Positions 1-6,791 of a stretch of 16,684 nt of DNA are shown here, in pieces (within the stretch, counting starts at the first letter, position 1; each line of letters opens with the position of its first letter). The DNA comes from an uncultured Oscillospiraceae bacterium (GTDB taxonomy: Bacteria > Bacillota > Clostridia > Oscillospirales > Oscillospiraceae), in the NCBI GenBank assembly GCA_910584805.1, contig CAJUCB010000006.1, positions 1 through 16,684 on the forward strand, in the 5' to 3' direction. Made by a program: the position numbers and the translations under genes. The notes below the pieces were generated by a model. The model was not told the origin of the DNA. It made no database searches and saw only the letters and a list, made by a program, of their open reading frames with translations.

Positions 1-55
1 AAGACGGCGGCCTCTCACGCCGCAAACATGGGTTCGATTCCCGTACGGGTCACCA
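1..55 (+). tRNA. tRNA-Glu (anticodon CTC), 5' end cut by the window
   Basis: This is the 3' two thirds of a tRNA. The anticodon stem pairs 7-11 with 19-23 around a seven-base loop at 12-18 whose anticodon is CTC (14-16), decoding the Glu codon GAG. The T-arm stem pairs 28-32 with 40-44 around the loop TTCGATT. The 3' acceptor strand is 45-51, followed by discriminator A52 and an encoded CCA at 53-55. The acceptor strand and T arm closely resemble Firmicute tRNA-Glu. The acceptor 5' strand and most of the D arm lie outside the window, so pairing with the 5' side cannot be checked. Confidence 0.93.
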
Positions 56-76
56 TTACCTTATGCTATAAGGTAA
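56..76 (+). other. Hairpin immediately 3' of the tRNA
   Basis: An 8-bp perfect inverted repeat (56-63 with 69-76, five-base loop) starts at the base after the tRNA CCA end. No T-run follows, so it is not a classical intrinsic terminator. A 3'-trailer structure involved in tRNA processing is the simplest reading. No gene is visible from here to the 5S gene at 284. Confidence 0.4.
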
Positions 77-283
77 CCATAGCTGGAAGCGCTTTTGCGC
101 ACGTTTTTCTCACAGAAAATGTAGCAGGAGAACCAGCCCCTATTGTTCTTTTGTTTCGTGTGTCTATCAAGAAGGAAGTGCGGAAGAATGCCCACATAAA
201 AGGGTTTTGTGTACTATCCCTTAGCGACACTACGGCAAGAGAACCAGAGAGTTCTTCACTTACTTTTTCCAAAGGAAAAGCAA

Positions 284-398
<115 letters not shown>

Positions 399-401
399 AC
401 G

Positions 402-432
402 AAAAGGGACAGTCATGGGACTGTCCCTTTTT
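402..432 (+). terminator. Intrinsic terminator of the 5S gene
   Basis: A 13-bp perfect stem (402-414 with 419-431) closes a four-base loop and ends in a run of five T. The stem is flanked by A on the left and T on the right, so it could also work on the opposite strand. It insulates the RNA genes from spo0A. Confidence 0.9.
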
Positions 433-622
433 GCTATTTTGAGAGGATGAAATGGGGAAAATTAGGACGCAAAGCGGCCTAGAAGAGGATTCCCATCCCG
501 TTTCTCTCAAAAGAAATCTTGTCTGGACACGGTAAAAGGATGAGTTTGAAACGCACAGGGTACGATTTAGCTAGATTATGAGAAGGGTGGTCGAACCGCT
601 TTTCCAAGGAAGAGGTAACACT

Positions 623-1375
623 ATGGAAGGAAAGAAAAAGATCCTCATCGCCGATGCAAACGAAAGTTTCCGTTCGGCACTTGTGCAGGCCATTCAAAGC
701 AAGGAGAATTTGGAATTAGTAGGACAAACCGGAGATGGACAGGAGGCCATTGACTTGGCCAAAAGGCTTTCCCCAGACGTTTTGGTGCTGGATCTGGTAC
801 TGGGGCGTATGGATGGCTTTGATGTGTTGGATGCGGTCAAACCCATGAATATCACCACTGTGGTCCTGTCAAACTTTATTCAGGGCTGCATGGCGGATCA
901 GGTGGCCGTGCGCGGGGGAGACTATTACATGATGAAACCCTGTCAGGTTTCCTCCATTGCAGACCGTATCCAGATGTTTTCCACTGGATTGCAGGAAGAA
1001 CGGAAGGTTGCAAACAGCCGCTTCGACTTGGAAGCCGCAGTTTCTGACATCATCCATGAGATTGGTGTTCCGGCCCATGTGAAAGGCTATAAGTATCTCC
1101 GCGAGGCCATTACCATGGCGGTGCTGGATATGGATGTGATGGGCGCGGTTACAAAGGTTCTCTACCCTGAGGTGGCCCAAACGTTTCATACAACCCCCTC
1201 CCGGGTGGAGCGTGCCATTCGCCACGCCATTGAACTGGCCTGGGAACGGGGAGACTTGGATATCCTGCAAAAGTATTTTGGTTATACTGTAAGCAACTCT
1301 AAGGGAAAACCCACAAATTCAGAGTTTATCGCGATGATTGCAGACCGATTGAGACTGCGGTATCGCCAGGGATAA
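623..1375 (+). CDS. spo0A: Stage 0 sporulation protein A, response regulator/transcription factor
   Basis: Spo0A is the phosphorelay output regulator that commits the cell to sporulation by binding 0A boxes. The 250-residue product has an N-terminal receiver domain (about 5-125) and the Spo0A C-terminal helix-turn-helix domain (about 140-248). The family signature is clear: SDIIHEIGVPAHVKGYKYLR, and later SRVERAIRHAIELAW in the recognition-helix region. In the receiver, D57 (VLDLVL) is the expected phosphoacceptor, with S83 and K105 (MMKP) as the conserved switch and lysine residues. The acidic pair normally written Asp-Asp reads D11-A12 here, so one Mg-binding acid is missing. The ATG at 623 is chosen because AGGAAGAGG lies at 608-616, just upstream; an in-frame ATG at 578 lacks such a site and would add 15 non-homologous residues. 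The gene stands alone between a 5S terminator and its own terminator. spoIVB, its usual upstream neighbour, is absent. Confidence 0.96.
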   Translation: MEGKKKILIADANESFRSALVQAIQSKENLELVGQTGDGQEAIDLAKRLSPDVLVLDLVLGRMDGFDVLDAVKPMNITTVVLSNFIQGCMADQVAVRGGDYYMMKPCQVSSIADRIQMFSTGLQEERKVANSRFDLEAAVSDIIHEIGVPAHVKGYKYLREAITMAVLDMDVMGAVTKVLYPEVAQTFHTTPSRVERAIRHAIELAWERGDLDILQKYFGYTVSNSKGKPTNSEFIAMIADRLRLRYRQG

Positions 1376-1404
1376 AGAAACCGTATAAGCAGCGAACTGC
1401 CTTC

Positions 1405-1436
1405 AAGAGGTTGCAGAAATGCAGCCTCTTCTTTTT
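1405..1436 (+). terminator. Intrinsic terminator of spo0A
   Basis: An 11-bp stem (1405-1415 with 1420-1430, one G-T pair) carries a GAAA tetraloop and is followed after one C by five T. It lies 30 bases after the spo0A stop and separates spo0A from the two-component operon. Confidence 0.9.
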
Positions 1437-1457
1437 ATTTGGCAAGTTGTTTTCCGG

Positions 1458-1486
1458 TTGACAAATCAACACTTTTGCGCTATGCT
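1458..1486 (+). promoter_or_regulatory. Sigma-A promoter of the two-component operon
   Basis: A perfect -35 TTGACA (1458-1463) is followed by a 17-base spacer and the -10 TATGCT (1481-1486). This predicts a start near 1493 and a leader of about 30 bases to the regulator ATG. An inverted repeat GTTGA-N4-TCAAC (1457-1470) covers the -35 element and is a candidate operator. Confidence 0.8.
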
Positions 1487-1524
1487 CCTTTTGAAATCAT
1501 GTGACAGGGAAAGGGGAGAGAGGC

Positions 1525-2202
1525 ATGCGGAAGATACTTCTGCTGGAGGATGACATGGCTCTGGGCCAGGGGATTCGCTTTGCCCTGCAAAACAACGATG
1601 TGGATGTAACCCTATGCTCCACCATGAAACAGGCCCGGCAAATGCTAAAAGATGCCGCCTTTGACCTGCTTGTCCTGGACGTGAACCTGCCCGACGGCAG
1701 TGGCCTGGAGCTGCTCCGGGAGGTCAGGCGGAGCCGCCTGACCCCAATCATCCTCCTTACGGCCAACGATATGGAAACCGATATCGTCACTGGCTTGGAG
1801 TCCGGGGCGGACGACTATATTACCAAACCCTTCTCTCTGGCTGTACTCCGGGCGCGGGTGAATGCCCAGCTACGCCGGCAGGACAGGGGACAGAAGGACC
1901 TGGTGGAGCTGGACGGCTTCGCCTTTAACTTTCCACGCATGGAATTCAAAAAGGATGGACATCCAGTGGAATTGAGTAAGACGGAACAAAAACTCCTGCA
2001 CCTACTGGTGAGTAACCGGGGGACGACCCTCAGCCGGGGCACTTTGGTGGACCGCCTCTGGACGGACGGGGCGGAGTATGTGGATGAAAACGCCCTATCT
2101 GTGACCATTAAGCGCCTGCGCAACAAGTTGGAGGACAACCCCTCCAAGCCTCAATACCTGAAAACGGTGTATGGTGTGGGCTATACCTGGTCGGTACAGT
2201 GA
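1525..2202 (+). CDS. OmpR/PhoB-family response regulator
   Basis: The 225-residue protein has a receiver domain (about 1-115) and a winged-helix Trans_reg_C DNA-binding domain (about 130-223). Acidic-pocket residues E8-D9-D10, phosphoacceptor D52, switch T79 and K101 (TKPF) are all present. The effector domain ends with the typical VDENALSVTIKRLRNKLED helix and a GVGYTW hairpin. The ATG at 1525 is chosen for the AAGGGGAG site at 1511-1518; an upstream in-frame GTG at 1501 would place that site inside the gene. The kinase gene starts one base after its stop, so the two are co-translated. It most likely activates the downstream ABC transporter genes, as in Bce-type modules. The specific family name (BceR-like or other) cannot be settled by eye. 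Confidence 0.93.
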   Translation: MRKILLLEDDMALGQGIRFALQNNDVDVTLCSTMKQARQMLKDAAFDLLVLDVNLPDGSGLELLREVRRSRLTPIILLTANDMETDIVTGLESGADDYITKPFSLAVLRARVNAQLRRQDRGQKDLVELDGFAFNFPRMEFKKDGHPVELSKTEQKLLHLLVSNRGTTLSRGTLVDRLWTDGAEYVDENALSVTIKRLRNKLEDNPSKPQYLKTVYGVGYTWSVQ

Positions 2203-2203
2203 G

Positions 2204-3106
2204 ATGGTAGGAAAAATCATACTTGCCCTTTTGATTCTGGCCGCTGTGGCGGTGATCCTCTGGGACAGGCTCCGCCTGCGTCATATCCTGGGGGTGTTGG
2301 ATGGCATGTTGGACCAGGCAGTCCGGGGATCGTTTCAGGAGGAGTCCTTTGATGAGAGCCGCCTCTCTGCGTTGGAGACCAAGCTGGCCCATTACCTGTC
2401 TGCCTCTGTTGTCTCCGCCGGGAAGCTGGAAGAAGAAAAGGAGAAGATTAAGACCCTCATTGGGGACCTCTCCCATCAGATCAAAACCCCGGTAGCCAAC
2501 CTCCTGCTCTATGCCCAGCTCTTGGGGGAACAGCCGCTGCCGGAGGAAAGCCGGGCCTATACAGCGGCCTTAGAAAGCCAGGCGGAGAAGTTACAGAGCC
2601 TTGTGGAGGATTTGGTCAAGCTCTCTCGTTTAGAGACGGGCATTCTCACCCTGCACCCCTGTCTGGCACAACTGGCCCCTGTATTGGAGGATGTGATGGA
2701 GCAATTTTCCAGCAAGGCGGTGGACAAAAAAATTACCCTGCACTGCGCCTCTACAGAGGAGACGGCGGTGTTTGACCCCAAGTGGACGGAAGAAGCCCTG
2801 TGCAATTTGCTGGACAACGCCATCAAGTATACCCCCGCTGGGGGACGTGTTGCTGTGGAAATCGTACCCTATCAACTCTTCTGCTGCGTGAGGGTACGGG
2901 ACGACGGCCCCGGCATTCCAGAGGAGGAACAGGCCAAGATATTCCAACGCTTCTACCGTGCCCCCGGAGCCCACGGGGTGGAGGGGGTTGGCATCGGCCT
3001 GTACCTGGTGCGGCAGATCGCCCAGGACCAGGGGGGCTATGTGAAGGTGGACAGCCAGGTGGGGAAGGGGGCGTCTTTTTCCCTGTTCCTGCCCAGGGGG
3101 CAATAG
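2204..3106 (+). CDS. Sensor histidine kinase without an extracellular sensor domain
   Basis: This 300-residue kinase phosphorylates the preceding regulator. It has one N-terminal membrane segment (about 4-20), a short helical region, a HisKA dimerisation domain with the phosphorylated H91 (DLSHQIKTP), and a HATPase domain with N box (NLLDNAIKYT, 201-210), G1 box (DDGPGIP, 233-239) and G2 box (GVGIGLYLV, 261-269). There is no extracytoplasmic loop, no HAMP and no PAS domain. Such a kinase is unlikely to detect a ligand outside the cell by itself; in Bce-like systems the partner transporter supplies the signal, and the neighbouring ABC genes fit this. The ATG at 2204 follows the regulator stop by one base and has only a weak Shine-Dalgarno site, so translational coupling is likely. 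An in-frame ATG at 2171 would overlap the regulator and is less likely. Confidence 0.93.
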   Translation: MVGKIILALLILAAVAVILWDRLRLRHILGVLDGMLDQAVRGSFQEESFDESRLSALETKLAHYLSASVVSAGKLEEEKEKIKTLIGDLSHQIKTPVANLLLYAQLLGEQPLPEESRAYTAALESQAEKLQSLVEDLVKLSRLETGILTLHPCLAQLAPVLEDVMEQFSSKAVDKKITLHCASTEETAVFDPKWTEEALCNLLDNAIKYTPAGGRVAVEIVPYQLFCCVRVRDDGPGIPEEEQAKIFQRFYRAPGAHGVEGVGIGLYLVRQIAQDQGGYVKVDSQVGKGASFSLFLPRGQ

Positions 3107-3116
3107 AGAATTTTTC

Positions 3117-3172
3117 TTGAAATCTTTCAAAAGCGTTAGATTTCAGAAAGATTGTGGAAAGATTCCTATGCT
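3117..3172 (+). promoter_or_regulatory. Candidate activator-dependent promoter and operator for the ABC transporter genes
   Basis: The 117-base gap between kinase and ATPase holds an inverted repeat TTGAAA-TC-TTTCAA (3117-3130) and two direct GAAAGATT repeats (3146-3153 and 3157-3164) with 11-bp periodicity. A -10-like TATGCT (3167-3172), identical to the -10 of the regulator promoter, lies two bases after the second repeat. No good -35 stands 17 bases upstream. OmpR-family regulators often bind direct repeats about one helical turn apart next to weak -35 regions, so this is a plausible target of the upstream regulator. It is a pattern-based inference. Confidence 0.45.
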
Positions 3173-3223
3173 AAAGTTGGTATTGTCAGAGGACGAACGA
3201 ACTTTTGCAATGGAGGGATCTCA

Positions 3224-3895
3224 ATGAGTATTTTACAGACCAAGAACCTGAGAAAGATTTACGGCTCTGGGGAAGCAGAGGTACGCGCCCTGGACGGGGT
3301 GGACCTCTCGGTGGAGAAGGGGGAGTTTGTGTCCGTGGTGGGCACCTCTGGCTCCGGCAAATCCACCTTGCTGCACATGCTGGGGGGCCTGGACCGGCCT
3401 ACCTCCGGCAGCGTGGTGGTGGACGGGAAGGAGCTCTCTAGCTTAAAGGACGAGGCCTTGACCATTTTCCGCCGTCGAAAGATCGGCTTTGTGTTCCAGA
3501 ACTACAACCTGGTGCCGGTGCTCAGCGTCTATGAGAACATCGTCCTGCCCATGGAGCTGGACGGCCACACGCCGGACTACGCCTATTTGGACCGGATCAT
3601 CGAGACCTTGGGCCTACAGTCCAAGCTGGGCAACCTGCCCAATAACCTCTCTGGCGGACAGCAGCAGCGGGTGGCCATTGCCCGGGCTCTGGCGGCCAAA
3701 CCCGCCATTATCCTGGCCGATGAGCCCACCGGCAACCTGGACAGCAAGACCAGCCAGGATGTCATGGGCCTGCTGAAAGTCACCAGCCAGAAGTTTGCCC
3801 AAACCATCGTCATGATCACCCACAACGAGGAGATCGCCCAGATGGCCGACCGCATCATCCGTATTGAGGATGGGCGCATTGTGGTTCGGGGGTGA
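3224..3895 (+). CDS. ABC transporter ATP-binding protein (LolD/MacB/BceA type)
   Basis: This 223-residue ATPase powers the permease encoded just downstream. Walker A (GTSGSGKST) lies near residues 43-51, the Q-loop motif FQNYNLVP near 93, the ABC signature NLSGGQQQRVAIARAL near 143-158, and Walker B plus the catalytic Glu in IILADEPTGNLD near 165-176. The H-loop is in MITHNEE. The short N-terminal strand with KIYGSG and the GLDRPTSG sequence are typical of the MacB/LolD/BceA subfamily, whose partners are FtsX-like permeases. The ATG at 3224 follows the strong GGAGGG site at 3212-3217 with six bases spacing; an upstream in-frame ATG at 3152 would read through the regulatory repeats. Its stop overlaps the ribosome binding site of the permease gene. 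Confidence 0.95.
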   Translation: MSILQTKNLRKIYGSGEAEVRALDGVDLSVEKGEFVSVVGTSGSGKSTLLHMLGGLDRPTSGSVVVDGKELSSLKDEALTIFRRRKIGFVFQNYNLVPVLSVYENIVLPMELDGHTPDYAYLDRIIETLGLQSKLGNLPNNLSGGQQQRVAIARALAAKPAIILADEPTGNLDSKTSQDVMGLLKVTSQKFAQTIVMITHNEEIAQMADRIIRIEDGRIVVRG

Positions 3896-3900
3896 GGGGC

Positions 3901-6588
3901 ATGAAGGTATCCAACCGCAAGTGTATCCGACGCCTGGGCTTCCGCTCCATGAAGGCGGCCAGGACCCGGAACGTTATCGCCATTTTGGCCATTGCCCTGA
4001 CCACCGTACTGTTTACCTCCCTGTTTACCATCGCCGCCTCCATCAACTACTCCTTTCAGCAGGAGAACTTCCGGCAGGCCGGGGGGGATATGCACGGCAC
4101 CATCAAGAACCTCACTTGGGAGCAGGTGGAGGAGCTGCGCGACGACCCCCTGATTGTGGAGTCCGGGGCCCGGCTGTTTTTGGGGATGCCCGAGGATATC
4201 CCCTTCCACAAGTCCCATGTGGAGGTCAGCTACCTGGAACCCCAGGAAGCCCCCCACCAATTCTGCGTCCCGGAGGTGGGGAGCCTTCCCGCTGAGGGCA
4301 CCAACCAGATCGCCACGGACACCCACGTCCTGTCCCTTTTGGGCATTGAGCCGGAGATCGGGGCGGAGGTGAGCTTCTCCTTCTACATTGACATAGGCAC
4401 CCCGTACAAGAAACTGGTGACCTACACCGGCACCCTCTCCGGCTGGTGGACCTACGATACCGCCATCGTCGCCAACAACATCCTCCTGCCTCGCAGCGCC
4501 GTGGAGGAATTGGCGGCCCTGGGCAGCGGGGACGAAATGACTCTGACGGGGAAGTGGAACCTGGACCTGATGTTCAAAAACGCCCTGCACATCCGGGAGG
4601 ACGTGGTGCAGGTCCTGACCAACCACGGTTACCAGACCGAGGATAACAGCCAGCCCAACTATTTGAACATTGGTGTGAACTGGGGCTACTCCGGGGTTCA
4701 GCTCAGCGAAAGCTTCGACGCAACTACCGTGATTGCGATTGTGGTGATCCTGCTGCTGATTATCTTCACCGGCTACCTTATCATCTACAATGTCTTTCAA
4801 ATTTCCGTCACCAACGATATCCGCTTTTATGGCCTGCTGAAAACCATTGGCACCACCGGGCGGCAGTTGAAACGGATCGTCCGGCAGCAGGCCCTGCTGC
4901 TGAGCCTGGCGGGTATCCCCCTGGGGCTCATTGGGGGCTTCCTCATCGGCAACAAGCTCACGCCGGTTATCATGAATCAGCTTAGCTATAAGAATACCTT
5001 TGTCAGCTTCAATCCCCTGATCTTCCTGGGGGCGGCGCTGTTCGCTTTGTTCACGGTGTTCCTCTCCTGCGCCCGTCCGGGCCGGATGGCGGCCAAGGTC
5101 TCCCCAGTGGAGGCGGTGCGCTACACCGAGGGTAGCGGGAAAACAGGTGGAAAGAAGGCCAAGGCCGGCAAGCGCTCCGCCAAGAACGGCGCGTCCCTGC
5201 CCAAAATGGCCTGGGCCAACCTGGGCCGCAGCCGGAGCCGCACTGTGGTGACGGTGATCTCCCTGACCCTGGCCCTGGTGTTGGCCACCTTGACCTACAC
5301 CGTTGCCAACGGCTTTGATATGGATAAGTATTTGCAGACCAAGGCCAACGTGGACTTCATCCTAGGGGACGCCTCATATTTCCAGAACAACAACTATATT
5401 TTCAGTGGGGATACCACGATCCCGGAGACGGTGATTGACGAGGTCAACGCCCAGGGGGGCATCACCGACAGCGGCCGTATTTACGGCACCACCTCCGATA
5501 TGGAGGAATTTGTCACTGAGGAGTGGTATCGAACCGTTTGGAGCAAATGGAACGACCCGGAGACCTTGGACCTGATGGTGGAGGACATGGAACGGACCGA
5601 GGACGGCCTCCTGGCCGACCGGGTGAATCTCTACGGGATGGAGGACTTCCCCCTGAGCCTGCTCAACGTCCTGGACGGGGACCTGGCGCCCCTCTCCGAC
5701 CCCAGCCAGCGGGCCATTGCCGCTGTCTATAACACCGACGATTACAACTCCACAGAGTGGGATTCCCATTGGGCCAAGCTGGGGGACACCGTCACCATCC
5801 GCTATGTCACCCAGCGTGAGTATTTTTATCGGGATACCGGGGAGATCGTCGAGGATGTAGACGCCGCCTATGAGGGCGACCGGCCCTTTGGCTCCCGGGC
5901 GGTGGAATACAGGGATGTGGACTACACTGTCTGCGCCATTGTGAACGTTCCCATGTCTATCTCCTACCGCTACTATGGCGCGGATCAGTTCGTTCTGGGG
6001 GCGGAGCAATTCGTCCAAGACAGCGGCACCGACGGGATCATGACCTATATCTATGACACCACCGACGAAAGCCGGGTCGATATGGATAGCTTCCTGACGG
6101 CATACACCGATTCCGTCCAACCCCTCTATGACTACGAGAGCCGGGAGACCTACGAGGCGGAGTTTGAGGGCTTTCAGGGGATGTTCTTCACCATGGGCAG
6201 CGCCCTCAGCGGTATTGTGGGCCTGGTGGGTGTGCTGAACTTCATCAACGCGGTGCTCACAGGCATTTTGAGCCGGAAGCGGGAATTTGCTGTTTTGCAG
6301 TCCGTGGGTATGACGGGGAAGCAGCTCAAGACCATGCTGGTGTGCGAGGGCTTGTATTATACGGTGCTGTCCCTGCTCCTGTGCCTGCTGCTGACGGTGG
6401 GGGTAGGGCCCCTGGTGGGCGGTGCCGTCGGCAATATCTTGTGGTTCTTTAGCTACCACCTTACGGTGACGCCCATCCTAGTGGTGTTGCCCCTGTTCCT
6501 GCTCCTGGGGGTGCTGGTACCCCTGTGGACTTACCGGGTGGTGGCCCGGCGGACCATTGTGGAGCGGCTGCGAGAGATGGACGCGTAA
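3901..6588 (+). CDS. FtsX/MacB-like ABC transporter permease, two large extracellular domains
   Basis: The 895-residue permease has eight predicted membrane segments in two FtsX-like halves: about 24-48, 274-300, 330-350 and 371-391 in the first half; 446-468, 763-791, 818-842 and 857-880 in the second. Extracellular domains of about 225 (49-273) and 290 (470-760) residues follow the first segment of each half. A Lys-rich cytoplasmic linker (about 411-430) joins the halves. The motif REFAVLQSVGMT near 795 is typical of FtsX permeases. BceB proteins usually have ten segments and one such loop, so this is a tandem-FtsX relative, not a standard BceB. Such pumps act mechanically on peptides or lipids at the outer face of the membrane; the substrate is unknown. 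The ATG at 3901 is favoured because GGGGGTGA (3888-3895), overlapping the ATPase stop, is a near-perfect Shine-Dalgarno five bases upstream. A GTG at 3892 is the alternative. Confidence 0.92.
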   Translation: MKVSNRKCIRRLGFRSMKAARTRNVIAILAIALTTVLFTSLFTIAASINYSFQQENFRQAGGDMHGTIKNLTWEQVEELRDDPLIVESGARLFLGMPEDIPFHKSHVEVSYLEPQEAPHQFCVPEVGSLPAEGTNQIATDTHVLSLLGIEPEIGAEVSFSFYIDIGTPYKKLVTYTGTLSGWWTYDTAIVANNILLPRSAVEELAALGSGDEMTLTGKWNLDLMFKNALHIREDVVQVLTNHGYQTEDNSQPNYLNIGVNWGYSGVQLSESFDATTVIAIVVILLLIIFTGYLIIYNVFQISVTNDIRFYGLLKTIGTTGRQLKRIVRQQALLLSLAGIPLGLIGGFLIGNKLTPVIMNQLSYKNTFVSFNPLIFLGAALFALFTVFLSCARPGRMAAKVSPVEAVRYTEGSGKTGGKKAKAGKRSAKNGASLPKMAWANLGRSRSRTVVTVISLTLALVLATLTYTVANGFDMDKYLQTKANVDFILGDASYFQNNNYIFSGDTTIPETVIDEVNAQGGITDSGRIYGTTSDMEEFVTEEWYRTVWSKWNDPETLDLMVEDMERTEDGLLADRVNLYGMEDFPLSLLNVLDGDLAPLSDPSQRAIAAVYNTDDYNSTEWDSHWAKLGDTVTIRYVTQREYFYRDTGEIVEDVDAAYEGDRPFGSRAVEYRDVDYTVCAIVNVPMSISYRYYGADQFVLGAEQFVQDSGTDGIMTYIYDTTDESRVDMDSFLTAYTDSVQPLYDYESRETYEAEFEGFQGMFFTMGSALSGIVGLVGVLNFINAVLTGILSRKREFAVLQSVGMTGKQLKTMLVCEGLYYTVLSLLLCLLLTVGVGPLVGGAVGNILWFFSYHLTVTPILVVLPLFLLLGVLVPLWTYRVVARRTIVERLREMDA

Positions 6589-6609
6589 TTTCAAATGATA
6601 ATAACTTGG

Positions 6610-6645
6610 AGATGGGTACATTCGCTTCGGTGAGTGTACCCATCT
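6610..6645 (+). terminator. 16-bp hairpin with UUCG tetraloop after the permease gene
   Basis: Positions 6610-6625 pair with 6630-6645 without a bulge, with three G-T wobble pairs, around a C(UUCG)G tetraloop, one of the most stable RNA loops known. The hairpin starts 21 bases after the permease stop. What follows is TGTTA rather than a clear T-run, so it may be an inefficient terminator or a 3' mRNA-protecting structure. It separates the ABC operon from the M60 operon promoter. Confidence 0.7.
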
Positions 6646-6693
6646 TGTTACAGAAGGGAAACAAAATTATTTCAAAATGGTGTTATAAAGGTC

Positions 6694-6721
6694 TTGCAAA
6701 TCATGAAAAAAATGGTATAAT
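6694..6721 (+). promoter_or_regulatory. Sigma-A extended -10 promoter of the M60/SLH operon
   Basis: A consensus -10 TATAAT (6716-6721) is preceded by TGG, giving the extended -10 TGnTATAAT, and lies 16 bases after a -35 TTGCAA (6694-6699). The surrounding region is A/T-rich. The predicted leader is about 65 bases and contains a T/A-rich stretch (GTATACTATATATAG) at 6730-6744. Confidence 0.8.
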
Positions 6722-6791
6722 GATCCCGGTATACTATATATAGCGGTCAGGCCTATCCTGCTGCCGCAAAGCAAGAAGAGAGGGAACAGTT

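Noticed and set aside
89..108. GCGC-TTTT-GCGC followed by ACGTTTTT as a possible tRNA terminator.
   Set aside because: A 4-bp stem is too short, and the T-run is three bases away; read-through cannot be excluded.
588..596. TGGTCGAAC, a partial match to a Spo0A box ahead of spo0A.
   Set aside because: It is one six-of-seven match to the core, close to the start codon and without a convincing promoter nearby, so it may be chance.
3583..4800. Minus-strand open frame of 405 codons across the ATPase-permease junction.
   Set aside because: It lies antisense to two strongly supported genes, and its translation resembles no protein family.
5374..6459. Minus-strand open frame of 361 codons inside the permease gene.
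   Set aside because: It is in register with the permease codons, a result of codon bias, and the translation is low-complexity with many His, Gly and Val.
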